64,000 bases of DNA from Miscanthus floridulus (taxonomy: Eukaryota > Streptophyta > Magnoliopsida > Poales > Poaceae), in NCBI RefSeq assembly GCF_019320115.1, contig NC_089587.1, positions 100,156,166 to 100,220,165 of the forward strand. The letters are read 5' to 3'. The notes under the pieces are model-generated. The model did not search any database. It was not told the origin of the DNA and worked only from the letters and a program-made list of their open reading frames with translations. Positions 47,857 to 56,703 of the stretch are shown here, in pieces; the first letter of the stretch is position 1; every line of letters begins with the position of its first letter. Made by a program: the position numbers and the translations under genes.

Positions 47857-48690
47857 TTATAATGTCCCTGTCTTCTTGCAGTGGAGACACTGGTCTTTAG
47901 CCACTGGGAATTGCTGGTTCTGAGACTGTTGCATGGGACCTTTTCCAGATGATTTGGAGGAAGAGCTGTTATTATAGTTCTTTTTCTTATCTTTTAGGTA
48001 GTTGACAGAACCACCTTGTGAAACTTTTATTCTTTCCTCCTCCTGCACACACATGGCAATGAGCTTTTCTAAATCCCATTTTTCAGGCTGTATGTTGTAA
48101 TTAACAACAAATGTGTCAAATTCTTTGGGCAAAGAAGCAAAAATCAAATGAATAAGGAACTCATCCTTGAGTGCCAAATCCATTGGTTTGAGCTTAGATG
48201 CCAGATTGCTCATTCTCAGTATGTGCTCTCTAATGCCACTGCCGCCACCAGAGTACCTTTCTGTAACCAGCTGCTTGATCAGCTGGGTTGCATATGTCTT
48301 TGAAGAGCCAGTGAACTGACTCTTTATTCTGTCTAGGTACTCTGTGACCGTGTCACAGTCTGGAATTGAGCCCACAATAGCAGGCTCAATTGTGTTCTTT
48401 ATCACTGCCAGACACTTCTTGTTGGCAGTGATCCATTTCCTATGCTCAAGGTCATAGGACATCTTTACGGGAGCAAAATCCCGCTCTCTGTTCTGCCATG
48501 CAGCATCAGTCTCATCTGTCTCCCTCACCGGTGCCACAGGTTCTTTAGGGCACGGTGTGGTGACAACCCAGTCCACCTCAGCGAGGATAAAGGCCAGGTC
48601 TATCTTTTTCTTCCACTCAATATAGTTATCACCTTTTAGAGTGGGGATTTCTTTGATACAACTCATCAAGTTGTATCCTCCTGAAAACAT
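47857..48690 (-). pseudogene. copia gag with a frameshift in the zinc knuckle
   Basis: From 48690 ([20 protein letters not shown]) the ORF follows plant copia gag (UBN2-type) and ends in the nucleocapsid after CLHCKKTG. One extra base near 47870 shifts the frame inside the CCHC zinc knuckle, cutting gag from pol. Confidence 0.88.
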
Positions 48691-50175
48691 AATTCAAATA
48701 GGGTGAGAACAGAAATAACAACAATAATTGCATGCCTTAGTTTAACGTTGGTCAAAATTAAAACATACAATTATTTTCTACACTAATTCTACATCACCGT
48801 TGGGCAGAAATAGAATTAATGTATAACAAAACATTATAATATTGTCATTAATCAACGTTGGTCAGAATAACAACAACATTATAATCAATTTAAAACATAT
48901 CCTTTTTCAAAATTAAATTCTCCCGTTGGTTCGAATTTAATAATGAAAATTACATCTTTAAATACGCAGCGGAAACTTTAACATTTAATAATCTTTTTCC
49001 TATTTTCCAGAAGCAAATTTACTATTTACTGAACAAAAAATATCGTTGGATAAATTTTGTACAGAAAATTATCATAAAAAATCAATTCAAATTGATCAAA
49101 CTGTTTTCTGGAAAATAAGAAAACAAAAACTGTGACAATATCTGTTCATTTGACCATTTCGGCCCAGCCAGCACACGCGCGGCCCACGGCCTGCCCACGC
49201 GCGCGCGCGCAGCCAGCGAAAACGGCCCAGCAGCCGCGGCCCATCCGCGCGCTCAGCGCGCCCCCGCGCCCAGCCGCGCGCGCTCTCTCCCCGCGCCCAG
49301 GCCGCAACCTGGGCCTGGGCCAGGATTTCGGCCTTGTGCCCTATCCCGCCTGGGCTGCGGCGCTGGCCCAGTCGCCCGTGGCCGTCCATCTCCATCCGAC
49401 GGCTGCCCGCGCGCGTCGCGAGATCAAAACCCCAGCGACCGGCGCGGCGCCCTTGACCTAGCATCATTCGGCTTCGCTCTCTCTCTCTCTTCGCCCCTCT
49501 CTCCTCTCCACTCAGTCCCGCCGCAGCAGAAACCGAGCGAGGAGCTTCGACGGCAAGAGAGCTCAGCAAGCCCCGGCGCCGTCTCCGGCCCCCTCGCCGG
49601 CGTGCGCGCTCCCCAGTGGGTGAACGCGCCGCCGTCGAGCGGCCTGGTCGCGGCGCCCTAGTGGCCGTTCCGGCGAGCAGATCACCCCCGGCCGGCCCTT
49701 TCTTTTCCCCGCGCGGCGGCGTGCACGACGGTGAGGTGAGCCGTGCCGAGCCACCCTCTTCCTTTTCTTTCCCCTTTCTATTTCTTTGATTCGGATTTGG
49801 CCCGATTTTTAGATTAGGGTTAGGGTTTGCTTTACCGATTTGAAATCGGTTCTTTTCCCCTTCTCAGTCAATCACCGAGCGGGTTAGGGTTTGCTTTACC
49901 GATTTGAAATCGGTTCTTTTCCCCTTCTCAGTCAATCACCGAGCGGGTTAGGGTATGGGTTGGAGACGGCACTGTTTTCTTTTCCCCGAATCACCTTCGG
50001 GTTTTAGGGTTCGTTCTTTGCATGAAAACCGAGCCCTTCTTCTTTTCTCAGATCCGACGGATCGAGTTAGGGTTCAACCGAACGTCGGGTGACCCTTTTC
50101 TGCTTAGATCCGCACTGGATCTCTTCATCTTTTTTCTTTTCTAATCGGTACCCGTTCTAGATCTACGTGCTAGTA
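48691..50175 (-). other. Long leader of the copia element
   Basis: About 1.5 kb between the 5' LTR and gag. The gag-side part (48740-49060) is AT-rich and holds five CGTTGG motifs at quasi-regular spacing. The middle (49140-49760) is GC-rich with ORFs in several frames and is not convincingly coding. The LTR-side part has a 64-bp tandem repeat (49817-49944). Confidence 0.7.
49817..49944. repeat. 64-bp tandem duplication in the copia leader
   Basis: Two near-perfect 64-bp units, each beginning GGGTTAGGGTTTGC and containing the inverted GATTTGAAATC, abut at 49881; a partial third start GGGTTAGGG follows. Confidence 0.95.
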
Positions 50176-50188
50176 GGCTCTGGTACCA
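50176..50188 (-). other. Primer binding site of the copia element
   Basis: On the minus strand, one base after the 5' LTR, TGGTACCAGAGCC is a near match to the initiator-methionine tRNA primer site TGGTATCAGAGC used by most plant copia elements. Confidence 0.85.
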
Positions 50189-50189
50189 T

Positions 50190-50696
50190 TGTTAACTTTC
50201 TTTGGATCGACTAGAGTAGATCTAGGCGGATGAACTCATAGATCCATGAAACACATGCACATTTAGACCTAGAACACTACACCGAGAGGGAGATAGGGGA
50301 GAGAGGGGCTGGTGATGAACCTGAGCCTCCAGATGATGTCGCGGTTGTGCTGGCCATCGCGGGTTCGGTGATGGAGGCAGCACACGGGCAGCGACGGGTG
50401 GAGTAGAGGTTGCACGGACGTCGATGCAGTGCGGTCGGGCGTAGCAGTGACGACGGCGAGGATCAGCGGAGCTTCCCGTCGCTGGCTGCGCGCCCTCTCG
50501 AGATCGGTCTAGGGTTTGTCGGTGGGGTTTGCGGCTCACGGCGAACCTCGTACTTTGAGCCGCCGGCCCCCACCTCTCTATATAGCGCAGTGCGACGGGG
50601 GCCCACCAACCATGTAGGGTTGGGCGCCCCCGATCAGGGCGCGAGACCAAGGCCCAATAGGCCGTTGGGCTTATTGGTCAGGAGATCAATCTAACA
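50190..50696 (-). repeat. 5' LTR of the copia element (right)
   Basis: 507 bp, nearly identical to the left LTR. A minus-strand TATA box CTATATAGAG lies at about 50576-50585. Confidence 0.94.
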
Positions 50697-50720
50697 ATAC
50701 CAAATGGTCGGTTCTTGCAG

Positions 50721-50938
50721 ACATCCCCATCAACAAGAAGCTCTACAGATTCAGGCTGTTCGGCTGGCTGATTGCCGGCTGGCTGGCTGGCTGGCTCTGT
50801 CACTCACGAAATCATTGTTCACGTCCTGCCAGAACAGTATTTTTCTCTCACAACAATCAGTCGGAACAGTATTTTTCAGTCCTGCCGAACAGGCCCGTCG
50901 GTGCAACAGGAATAGTTCTCAGTTTCTACATATTGGTA
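50721..50938 (+). pseudogene. HGSNAT-like exon in Helitron copy 1, interrupted
   Basis: The same exon as at 53535-53623, but after ..CTCTACAGATTCAG (50754) it is replaced by a foldback element, and its remainder (GTCGGTGCA..) resumes at 50897. About 16-20 bp present in copy 2 are missing. Confidence 0.6.
50755..50896. mobile_element. Foldback MITE in copy 1
   Basis: Ends GGCTGTTCGGCTGGC and GCCGAACAGGCCC. A close relative is at 55722-55848. It contains a GGCTGGCTGGCTGGCTGG run. No clean target duplication. Confidence 0.7.
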
Positions 50939-51876
50939 TAAAAGATGTTTACATCATAGATAAAAACTTATTCAATTTCGTGTCACAGGAAGATCACAAT
51001 AAATGTTATCCCGTCCATTCTTTTGTGTCCAGGAAGGGAAACAAAATAATAATAATTGTTGGCACATGAGCATGATGAAATAGCAAGAGATTGGAATATT
51101 GGAATTGTGTACTATGAGCATTCAGTATTTTAAGATCATTTTGCATCATGCATACATGGAAATTCAAATTAGTTTGCAAACATAAACATGATTTATCATT
51201 CACTAGAGTCCATCTGGTCTAGATTAGTTGTTTTTTTTTACCACGAATGAATTATAGCACATGCTCCACCAATGCTCAATTAGGAACCATGATAAGCACA
51301 AGCGTTGCTTGAATGTGTTAATTGAGAAATACATATGGCATGGATTTTTTGCCCCTAGCAATGTACGGGCACATAACTAGTAGGATGCAATGCAAGCAAT
51401 CAAGGAGAAGAGGGAGGACGACGGGCGGGCCAAGCAAGTGAAAGCGTGAAGGAAAGCCAAATACAACCAAGCGAACAAGCCAAATACAACCAAGCCAAAT
51501 ACTGGTAGTCTAGTATATCTGCATTCAACCTACAGTTACTATCACAGGACCAACACTAAATCAAACCACACAATAAGGTCCCTCCAAGTTTTATCAACTG
51601 GTTCTACTCTAGATAACAGGTCAACAGCACAGTGCTGTATTACAGTATTCTAACCATCTGAATTCATTTGTCCTAGCAATATAAACCAACCGGTTCATTT
51701 TTCTTCAATTGAGAATGACCATGCAACAAGCATAGTAAGTGCAGGCCACATCATATGTTTGCCAATCAAACTGGTAGCGTAAATCAAATGTGTTCAGGGA
51801 TGATTTTCTCCAACATTATCTCTGAATAATTTGTACCGTGATATTACTTAGGCTTAGAGCAAACAGAATGAATCAC

Positions 51877-51939
51877 CTCTTCTTGTGGCGCTTTGAGCGG
51901 TAGTGGTCATCCTTCACGCTTTCACTTGCAAAGTAGCGA
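51877..51939 (-). pseudogene. Duplicated zinc finger exon (ZNF593-like), copy 2
   Basis: It is identical in reading to the 63-nt exon at 42174-42236, with its acceptor (CTGCAG) and donor (GTGATT) preserved. No partner exon was found beside it. It could act as an extra exon of the gene at 41199-42236, since both ends have the same phase. Confidence 0.7.
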
Positions 51940-52370
51940 CTGCAGCCAAAGCCAATACCAGATATATATGATTATCAGTAGAAGATTAGATTGTAGCTAG
52001 CACATTTACATGATACGTGCAGTTCATCACAAACATAGCAACTCCAGCAATGACACCTTAAATCATAGCCATATTTTTACTAATCCCTCTAAATCAATTC
52101 AAGGCATCTACTATCAGTTAAATTCCAGGAAGCATCAAACCATCACCCGAAGTTCACCATTTTACTCTAAACCAGACAACTCAACTGAAACACACAGTTT
52201 ATTAATATCAACACAAAAATTGGCAGCAGCTTATAAATTCTGCACATACAACTAATTCATCAGATGAACCAACCCTAGCTCACTGAAATCGTCCTACTGT
52301 TTGCTGATAAGACAATACAAGAGTGTTCAGGAACAGCTAGTATGATCTTCTATCTCTTCTCTTCTTCTAT

Positions 52371-52612
52371 GGCTGTGTTTAGTTCCAGGAAGTTGGAATT
52401 TGGGGCTACTGTAGCACGTTCGTTTTTATTTGACAAATAGTGTTCAAACATGGATTAATTAGGCTCAAAACGTTCGTCTCGTAATTTCCCACCAAACTGT
52501 GCAATTAGTTTTTTTTCGTCTACATTTAATGCTCCATACACAAACCACAAATATTCGATGTGATAGACACTGCAGTACTTTTTAAGATATCAGGGTGGAA
52601 CTAAACAAGGAC
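52371..52612. mobile_element. Tourist-like MITE in copy 2 only
   Basis: 242 bp, ends GGCTGTGTTTAGTTCC and GGAACTAAACAAGGAC, duplication TAT (52368-52370, 52613-52615). Copy 1 has the empty site TTCTATCTCTTC at 42655-42666. The insertion lies exactly at the 5' terminus of the Helitron. Confidence 0.9.
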
Positions 52613-52614
52613 TA

Positions 52615-54068
52615 TCTCTTCTATACCACTAAAAAGAATGAAACGGACCCATCTACCACAGGGGCGGTGAAGCCCCAGTGGCTGTGATCAGCATCCCATT
52701 AAAAAAAACCATCCCACCCATCCGCACCCCCTCAACCACCTGACTGCCATCTGCACCTCCGCCCTCACCTCATTCTAGGTGATTATTGTTAGGGTCCAAG
52801 TGCCACCCACGCCGGAGCTACAAGGACGCCACCGCCCGGTGCCCAATCAATTAGGTGGCCAGCCCTCACTGGTTCCCCACCCACAGCCAGATCTCCCAGG
52901 AGGCAATGACCAAGCGACGGCGACTACACACAGGCACGGCCGCACCTCCATGAGATCCAGCCGTCTTGGCCAAGGTGAGCCACGACATCGGGGGCGGAGC
53001 AGCAGGATGTCCAAGGTACGCCATGGCAGGCCTGATGCGTTCCGAGTGCAGGGACATGACCTGCTTTGGCTGAGTGGACGTCAAGGATTGGTTTATCTAT
53101 AAGTGGATGAGCATGAGATAAATATCATATTGCAAGTCCAAAAATGAAGTAAGTTGGTGTTATCATCCTTCAAATTGAAGCAAGTTGGTGGTCAAGGAGG
53201 GGTTTATCATCCTTGAACCAAGTGGGAACAAATGATGAACAAATTGATAAGAATCTTGATTTCCCGTTGCTCTATTTTTTGTGGGAACAGATACAGTAGT
53301 TGCTTCCACTATTGTGGTGTTTGTTAGATTTACACAACTAAGGGAAGGTGAAACAGTATGAAAAGTTTAGAAATAAGGGGGGAGAAAAGAGGAGTGAAAG
53401 ACAGACTTCAAGGAGGGCTTAGCAGATTTATGAGGGGGTTTACCCCCAATGGAGAATTAGATATTGTGAAGCATATCAAAGAAAGAAATCACAGTCCATA
53501 CTCAATGCAAATACCAAATGGTCGGTTCTTGCAGACATCCCCATCAACAAGAAGCTCTACAGATTCAGCTATGCCTGCTTTATAGTCGGTGCAGCAGGAA
53601 TAGTTCTCAGTTTCTACATATTGGTATAAAAGATGTTTACATCATAGATAAAAACTTATTCAATTTCGTGTCACAGGAAAATCACAATAAATGTTATCCC
53701 GTCCATTCTTTTGTGTCCAGGAAGGGAAACAAAATAATAATAATTGTTGGCACATGAGCATGATGAAATAGCAAGAGATTGGAATATTGGAATTGTGTAC
53801 TATGAGCATTCAGTATTTTAAGATCATTTTGCATCATGCATACATGGAAATTCAAATTAGTTTGCAAACATAAACATGATTTATCATTCACTAGAGTCCA
53901 TCTGGTCTAGATTAGTTGTTTTTTTTTACCACGAATGAATTATAGCACATGCTCCACCAATGCTCAATTAGGAACCATGATAAGCACAAGCGTTGCTTGA
54001 ATGTGTTAATTGAGAAATACATATGGCATGGATTTTTTGCCCCTAGCAATGTACGGGCACATAACTAG
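52615..54068 (+). mobile_element. Helitron-like element, copy 2, 1.45 kb, with a captured exon
   Basis: 5' end TCTCTTCTATACC; 3' hairpin GCCCCTAGCAATGTACGGGC (54039-54058), then ACATAACTAG and T. It has no Rep/helicase, so it is non-autonomous. It carries an HGSNAT-like exon (53535-53623) and a GC-rich stretch (52765-53100) of unknown origin. Confidence 0.75.
53535..53623 (+). pseudogene. Captured exon resembling plant HGSNAT-like acetyltransferase
   Basis: Between an acceptor (TTCTTGCAG) and a donor (GTATAA) the 89-nt exon encodes IPINKKLYRFSYACFIVGAA, then GIVLSFYIL. This resembles the membrane segment 'IP(I/M)NKQLYSFSY..AGAAGI' of plant heparan-alpha-glucosaminide N-acetyltransferase-like proteins (membrane acyltransferases). 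Only this one exon was recognised, so it is a fragment, not a gene. Confidence 0.6.
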
Positions 54069-54126
54069 TAGGATGCAATGCAAGCAATCAAGGAGAAGAG
54101 GGAGGACGACGGGCGGGCCAAGCAAG

Positions 54127-55106
54127 GAAAGCCTTAATTCGTTATGTAGCCCATTGGGCCAGAAGTGACTGCCCAAGCCTAGCAACAAAAGAAGCCCAAT
54201 CGTTTCATTTTGGATGTACTAGCAGCCTGTTGTTGTTGCATTTCATCATTTGCTTAATTTTTGCAATTAAATCTCAGGTATATTACAGGCAAAGAAAGAT
54301 TGTGTCTCCTATTTGTTTTCCCGTTTTCCCCTTATATTTTCAACATAAAAACCGAGCTCTAGGATAGGAGGGAGGTAAAACCCAGATTGGCCCTGTTCGT
54401 TTCGCTGAAATTTAGCTGCTTCTCGCTGAAAAGTACCGCTGAAGTAGTGCTGAAAAATACTGCTGAAGTACTGCAGATTTGTTGTTAGAGCAAAACATTG
54501 AAGGCTGCTAACATTGAAGGCTGCTAGGTCTTTCTGACAAACAAATCTGCATGGCATCACGACATCAACTACTCACTCCAATATCATTCCATCAAGTTAG
54601 TAAGGAACACTAGAGGAACTGAGAAAGCAAGAGCACCTGAACACGTAAAAAACGCTGATGATCAGTAAGTACATTCAGATCTGTCTTCACCATTCACCAA
54701 TAAAAAGCAAAAACATCACAAATGCGACCAACGCAGTTGCGAGTCCATCCGACCATCACATTACAACACTGCTCAACCGTGCAAAGGATCCAACCAACAA
54801 GAACATTCTGCCATGAACTTATATACCACATATATCTTCATTATTATTCTTATGTACATAATGTACCAGGTCAGGTTCTTACATGATCATAGCTGACAAT
54901 ACAACACCACTAGAGCTGCAACACAAGGACAATGTGATGGATGACTGGTGCTTGCTTGGTACGTAGGTTCGTATACAACCCACAGCTGAGAATCAATAAA
55001 ATGAACATGTGTCGGCGACCTTCTATGTCGATTGTTATAATTCAGTGTTCAAAAGCACAAAACAGCCCTAGTTACATAAATGAAAGCACATGCTGATACA
55101 ATACAA
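54127..55106. other. Intergenic DNA right of the tandem duplication
   Basis: AT-rich host DNA. A decayed foldback element starts near 54389 (CCCTGTTCGTTTCGCTG). Searched for the missing 5' exon of the zinc finger gene without success. Confidence 0.4.
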
Positions 55107-55286
55107 CAGGGACGGACCCACAGGGTATGCAGGGTGGGCCACCGTATACCCTGGGGTCTGCCAGTCATAGAGATAGGTAGAAATTTTCAATGTAAAAAAA
55201 ATAAAAAAAAAAGGAAATTTTCACCGAATTGTATAATTTTTTTTTTGCTGCGCATATCCAGAGGTAAAAACCTAGGTCCGTCACTG
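55107..55286. mobile_element. hAT-type MITE with perfect 8-bp target duplication
   Basis: 180 bp, ends CAGGGACGGACC and GGTCCGTCACTG, flanked by CAATACAA on both sides (55099-55106, 55287-55294). An 8-bp duplication and CAG..CTG ends are hAT traits. Confidence 0.92.
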
Positions 55287-55721
55287 CAATACAACAGTTG
55301 TTAATGGAAAAATAAATCAAGTGGATTCAAATAAGGACGAGGTGGAGCGATCCATGGATGTCCTCAAGGTCAAGTTAATAAATTATATATACAAAAATGA
55401 GTAAGGAAATGAATTGTCTAATTAGCTCTTTGAGTTGAAAACTAGAGGAGAACCGTGGATACCCATTGGAGCAACCATCCCCATCCCTTAGATTCAAACA
55501 AGCACAAAGTAATCCATGGATGATGAGACCTGGGTCATGAGTCACCGTGCTTGTACCATACAGTATTGCTGGTGTTCATCCATCATATACAAGTGTTCCA
55601 AAGGCAAGTTAAGGCGCCATACCAAATTATGGCATGGATGATGAATACAGATAGCTCGTTCATAATCATGGGCTTATTCCCAAAAAAACGAATAGTTCAC
55701 TATTGAGCAAATCATACCGGC

Positions 55722-55848
55722 TGTTCGGCTGGCTTATTGCCGGCTTATTCACTCACGAAATTACTGTTCACGTCATGCCAGAACAGTATTTTTCTCTCAC
55801 CACAATCAACCGGAACAGTATTTTTCAGTCCTGCCGAATAGGCCCAGG
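55722..55848. mobile_element. Foldback MITE, relative of 50755-50896
   Basis: Ends GGCTGTTCGGCTGGC and GCCGAATAGGCCC with the same interior (GCCAGAACAGTATTTTTCTC). The duplication is unclear. Confidence 0.7.
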
Positions 55849-56224
55849 ATCGGAAAGACACTTGAAATCACTCAGTCAAGTAAGTTTGCTACAGTAGCCA
55901 GCATAAATGTCTGCACAAAGTATTACTGATAAGGAAATATTGTACTACTAGGTGGTTCCTCCAGACAATGAACTAACAACTGAGCAGGTTCCCAATTCGA
56001 CCATACATACAATTCCACTAGCGCAAAGCTTCAGGTGCTCGACAATTGACGGAGCACGTACTCCGTAGCAAATTGTGCGGCTAAAGTAATGCGGTGAAGC
56101 TAGATTGCAAATAGAAGACGTGCTATAGTACTGTGCATCGGATCGTGAATCCGTATCCTAGATCCAGTTCCAAGGTACCTGGTGGAAGGGGGCCGGGCGA
56201 GCAAAGCATCGGCGGTGGCTGCAG

Positions 56225-56392
56225 TCAGTCGAGGTCTTGGTCGTCGAAGTCGTCGGAGAAGGCGTTGAAGAAGTCGGCGTCGGGGGCGGACGGGCAGTGG
56301 CGGTCGTCGGCGTCGACCTCCATCATGCTGCCGATGGTGATGCCAACGCCCATGCCCACGGAGGAGGAAGGCGCTGCGTCCTCAGAGTCCAT
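56225..56392 (-). CDS. Small acidic protein, SMAP1-like
   Basis: From ATG 56392 to TGA 56225 the minus strand encodes 55 residues that start MDSEDAAPSSS and end DADFFNAFSDDFDDQDLD. The F/D-rich acidic tail resembles plant SMALL ACIDIC PROTEIN 1 (about 60 residues), which in Arabidopsis affects the response to the auxin analogue 2,4-D and links to the COP9/SCF machinery. An upstream in-frame ATG at 56446 is separated by a TAG at 56414-56416, so either the short start is used or a longer N-terminus was lost. Codons are GC-rich, as in real grass genes. The family call rests on the C-terminal motif only. Confidence 0.5.
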   Translation of the reverse strand: MDSEDAAPSSSVGMGVGITIGSMMEVDADDRHCPSAPDADFFNAFSDDFDDQDLD

Positions 56393-56446
56393 CTCCCCCG
56401 CAGAGTCGTCACCCTAGTCCACTGCCGGCGAGGTGGAGTTGTTCAT

Positions 56447-56703
56447 CTCGATCCCTTGGGTGGAATCTACTGGAACTCCGGAGGAACTTCAGAGTTTGTG
56501 CGGTGACGTGTGCCACCGACCGAAACTTTTTTTTTCCGTCCACACCATTCCATCTATCTTTCATCCAATTTCAATAAAGAAGTCTAAAATGTCTTTCTCT
56601 CTCAGTATCTTATCCTCTCTTTCCTCTTCTCCTTCATCGGATCCACCTGCCGCCTATAGCATCCTCTCGCGCCATCCTTCGCCCAGCGGGACCACATCCC
56701 TGC
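56447..56703. other. Upstream side of the SMAP1-like ORF up to the LTR
   Basis: This 257-bp stretch should hold the promoter and leader of the minus-strand ORF. The retrotransposon LTR begins at 56704, so it has displaced any more distant promoter elements. Confidence 0.4.

Larger units (their letters stand above)
43799..50696 (-). mobile_element. Ty1/copia LTR retrotransposon, 6.9 kb
   Basis: LTRs TGTTAAC..CTAACA at 43799-44304 and 50190-50696, target duplication ATACC (43794-43798, 50697-50701). Copy 2 of the tandem repeat shows the empty site at about 53510-53520. It is oriented minus: primer site, gag, protease/integrase, RT/RNase H, polypurine tract. Integrase before RT marks Ty1/copia. 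LTRs differ at about 7 positions and one indel in 506 bp (near 1.4%). At least four frame breaks disable the coding region. Confidence 0.95.
42660..51380 (+). mobile_element. Helitron-like element, copy 1 (split by copia)
   Basis: The 5' end TCTCTTCTATACC follows an A (42659). The 3' end is a hairpin GCCC..GGGC, then ACATAACTAG, then a T at 51381. These are Helitron hallmarks: TC start, hairpin plus CTRR end, insertion between A and T. It is interrupted by a MITE, the copia element and a foldback element. Confidence 0.72.
41796..51438. repeat. Tandem duplication, copy 1 (interrupted by insertions)
   Basis: Copy 1 runs 41796-43798 and resumes at 50702-51438 after the copia element. It matches 51499-54126 at roughly 98% by eye. 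It contains the zinc finger exon, one MITE (42678-42912), the Helitron-like element and a foldback insertion (50755-50896). Confidence 0.92.
51499..54126. repeat. Tandem duplication, copy 2
   Basis: It repeats copy 1 from ACTGGTA.TCTAGTATATCTG to GGGCGGGCCAAGCAAG. The 60-bp junction (51439-51498) contains CCAAATACAACCAAG twice and a piece like the right end of the MITE at 41671-41793, suggesting the left breakpoint lay in that MITE. Confidence 0.92.

Noticed and set aside
49096..49569. ORFs of 157 (minus) and 109 (plus) codons in the copia leader
   Set aside because: Low-complexity GC-rich leader; no copia element has a gene upstream of gag with such sequence to my knowledge.
54006..54188. 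Minus-strand ORF with CLHC, considered as the missing zinc finger exon
   Set aside because: The neighbouring residues do not fit the ZNF593 N-terminal finger, there is no suitable donor site, and it spans the Helitron end.
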